From Crossaster papposus (Eukaryota; Echinodermata; Asteroidea; Velatida; Solasteridae), in contig JBAIAA010000029.1 in assembly GCA_037893245.1 (NCBI GenBank), forward strand, positions 893,045 to 957,044: a stretch of DNA of 64,000 bases. The letters run 5' to 3'. Below the pieces are notes generated by a model. That model was not told the DNA's origin. It saw nothing but the letters and a program-made list of their open reading frames with translations, and did not search any database. Shown here piece after piece: positions 62,285-64,000 of the stretch. The first letter of the stretch is position 1, and every line of letters starts with the position of its first letter. A program made the position numbers and the translations under genes.

Positions 62285-64000
62285 AAAGTTGAACCACGAC
62301 GTTTTGAATGTTATGATGTTCTAAAACGGACAGGCAACGTCGTGGTTCAACTTTCAAAACGTCGTACTTCCACGCGCGCTTTTACCTACCAAGGTAGCCG
62401 CGTATTCGGCCGGTTCTCTCCGCGCGGATTCAGTCCGCATTCACCAAAAGGCGACAAATATTTAATACATGCTGCAAAAAGGTGATGCATTTTCTAAAAG
62501 GTTTTTTGTCAATTTATTTAAAGAATTTTTCGAAATAAACCGTAAATATAACAATACTTTTTCAAACCCTTGTAGATCATACAGCATATTAGTCTTGTTT
62601 AACCTTTCCTGTAATTTTGATGAAAAATTACAGTTAAACTAGCTGCCTAATGAACTAAGTAATCCTACTTCGAGTTATTTTTATAGATTTGGAAATGAGA
62701 ATGAAACATTTAAAACAAAATATACCTCACATGTTATCAAAAACTCATACTTTTATTTCATAATCTACAAGATAATGTTACTGGGCATATGGGTATAGGC
62801 TTCAGCCGAACACTAATTAGTGCCTAATTAGCCCGTTTAATAAATCCCCTTTTCAATGCAGCATTGTAATGCGTTTTTCGGCTGCGAGTATATCTGCCTC
62901 TTTAAAACAAAGTGTACATCACATGTTATTCAAACCTCATATTTGTATTACATGATCTACGAGATCATGTTTCTGGGCACACTTAATTTTGGTATAGGCT
63001 TCAGCCGAACAGTAATTAGTGCACTCGCACTCGGGCTTATTTGCAATGTTCTCGGTGAATCAGTTTCGTCAATCAACAATTTCAACAATTAATTTCACCA
63101 CGCCAGATTTTATGAGAATGATAACTGTTACTTTATTTAATAACACAACAGCCCTTCAACTATAAAGTTCTGCATCATTAGATGGATCCTAGTAGTTTGT
63201 CAGCTTAGAACGTTAGGTAAAATACGGTTTCAGACCGTGTCCATAATTTCTTTTTTATTTCCACCTAATATCGCCCCATAATTCTTTGCGATATATAGCA
63301 CACTTGGGTCAAATGTAAGTTTCTAAGGTCGAGTGCAAATAAGCAGATATTATCAAAACTACATAAAATGTAAACAAAGAACAACGGTTATATGTCAAAA
63401 TTAGCATATAAAAGAATCTTGGAAACTCCATACTGCCACTCGTGCTTGAAAGAACTCACTTGCCAGATAGAAAGAGTGGGGCACGGAAAGATAGTCCTTG
63501 CAGGTGTGCTTTACAGAAATGTACAATTGCAATTCATGTGGCAAAAGAAAAAAAGTACAGCAATGATAAAAGCAGGTCTTGAATTTGTAAAACCACACTG
63601 TTGCCGTATTGTTTGAAATTTCTATAAAAGGTTTGACAAATAACTCGAAGTAGAATTACTTCCATTAAGCAGCTAATTTAACTGTAATTTTTCATCAAAA
63701 TTACAGGAAAGGTTTTACAATTACAGGAACAAGTGTGGCTAATATGCTGTATGATCTACAAGGGTTTGAAAAAGTATTGTTATATTTACGGTTTATTTCG
63801 AAAAATTCTTTAAATAAATTGACAAAAAACCTTTTAGAAAATGCATCACCTTTTGCAGCATGTATTAAATATTTGTCGCCTTTTGGTGAATGCGGACTGA
63901 ATCCGCGCGGAGAGAACCGGCCGAATACGCGGCTACCTTGGTAGGTAAAAGCGCGCGTTGAAGTACGACGTTTTGAAAGTTGAACCACGACGTTGCCTGT
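62285..64000. mobile_element. Long inverted-repeat element, right end outside the window
   Basis: The arm 62327-62690 (CAACGTCGTGGTTCAACTTT, CGCGCGCTTTTACCTACC, GGCCGGTTCTCTCCGCGCGG) is matched in reverse complement by about 63640-64000. The ~940-bp centre contains two direct copies of a ~190-bp block (ATAGGCTTCAGCCGAACA.TAATTAGTGC at about 62795 and 62994). A 74-codon open frame at 63392-63616 (with CHSCLKEL) is not recognisable. The repeat reaches the window edge, so its true end is unseen. Confidence 0.8.

Overview
The window is eukaryotic nuclear DNA. It has spliced genes with GT-AG introns, tRNA-derived SINEs, a LINE fragment, piggyBac remnants and many small inverted-repeat transposons. 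A RING/B-box/NHL-type TRIM gene with a one-exon CDS, a multi-exon GH63 gene of the YMR196W type, and the repeat style suggest a marine deuterostome invertebrate. An echinoderm such as a sea star is most likely, but this is inference and not proven by the sequence.

Layout. 1-3100 holds a TTAA-flanked element with a 54-bp tandem repeat, an 18-bp minisatellite and a 0.7-kb foldback element. 3184-5187 (+) is an intact TRIM gene. 5300-9680 is repeat-rich and has no gene I can support. 9808-28542 (-) is a large GH63 glycoside hydrolase gene. I could assemble fourteen exons in consistent reading phase (2323 nt, about 774 codons). The last exon or exons, which should carry the C-terminal catalytic motif, were not found. 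Several exons (3, 4, 7, 9 and 14) are accompanied by tandem arrays that copy only one exon-intron junction. 29.0-32.1 kb is a graveyard of SINEs, a LINE fragment with nested insertions and a terminal-inverted-repeat element.

32.1-60.4 kb is a tandem gene cluster. Four copies of a two-coding-exon gene encode a 173-aa protein with a signal peptide, whose second exon reads as a complete profilin-like fold. Copies 1, 2 and 4 look intact. Copy 3 has lost its splice acceptor and carries a net 16-nt deletion. Each copy has the same compact promoter: octamer, TTACGTAA, GC box and TATTTAA. Copies 1+2 and copies 3+4 form a dimer repeated with a period near 16.1 kb. The spacer carries an intron-containing piggyBac transposase pseudogene, itself split by a 1.2-kb foldback element.

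60.5-64.0 kb is repeats only: a foldback related to one at 7.0 kb, a degenerate TTCGGATG array, and a long inverted repeat whose right arm runs off the end of the window.

The genes do not form one pathway. TRIM is a probable ubiquitin ligase, GH63 a probable glycosidase, and the secreted profilin-like proteins form a local multigene family. The most unusual material is the secreted profilin-like cluster and the junction-copying arrays of the GH63 gene.
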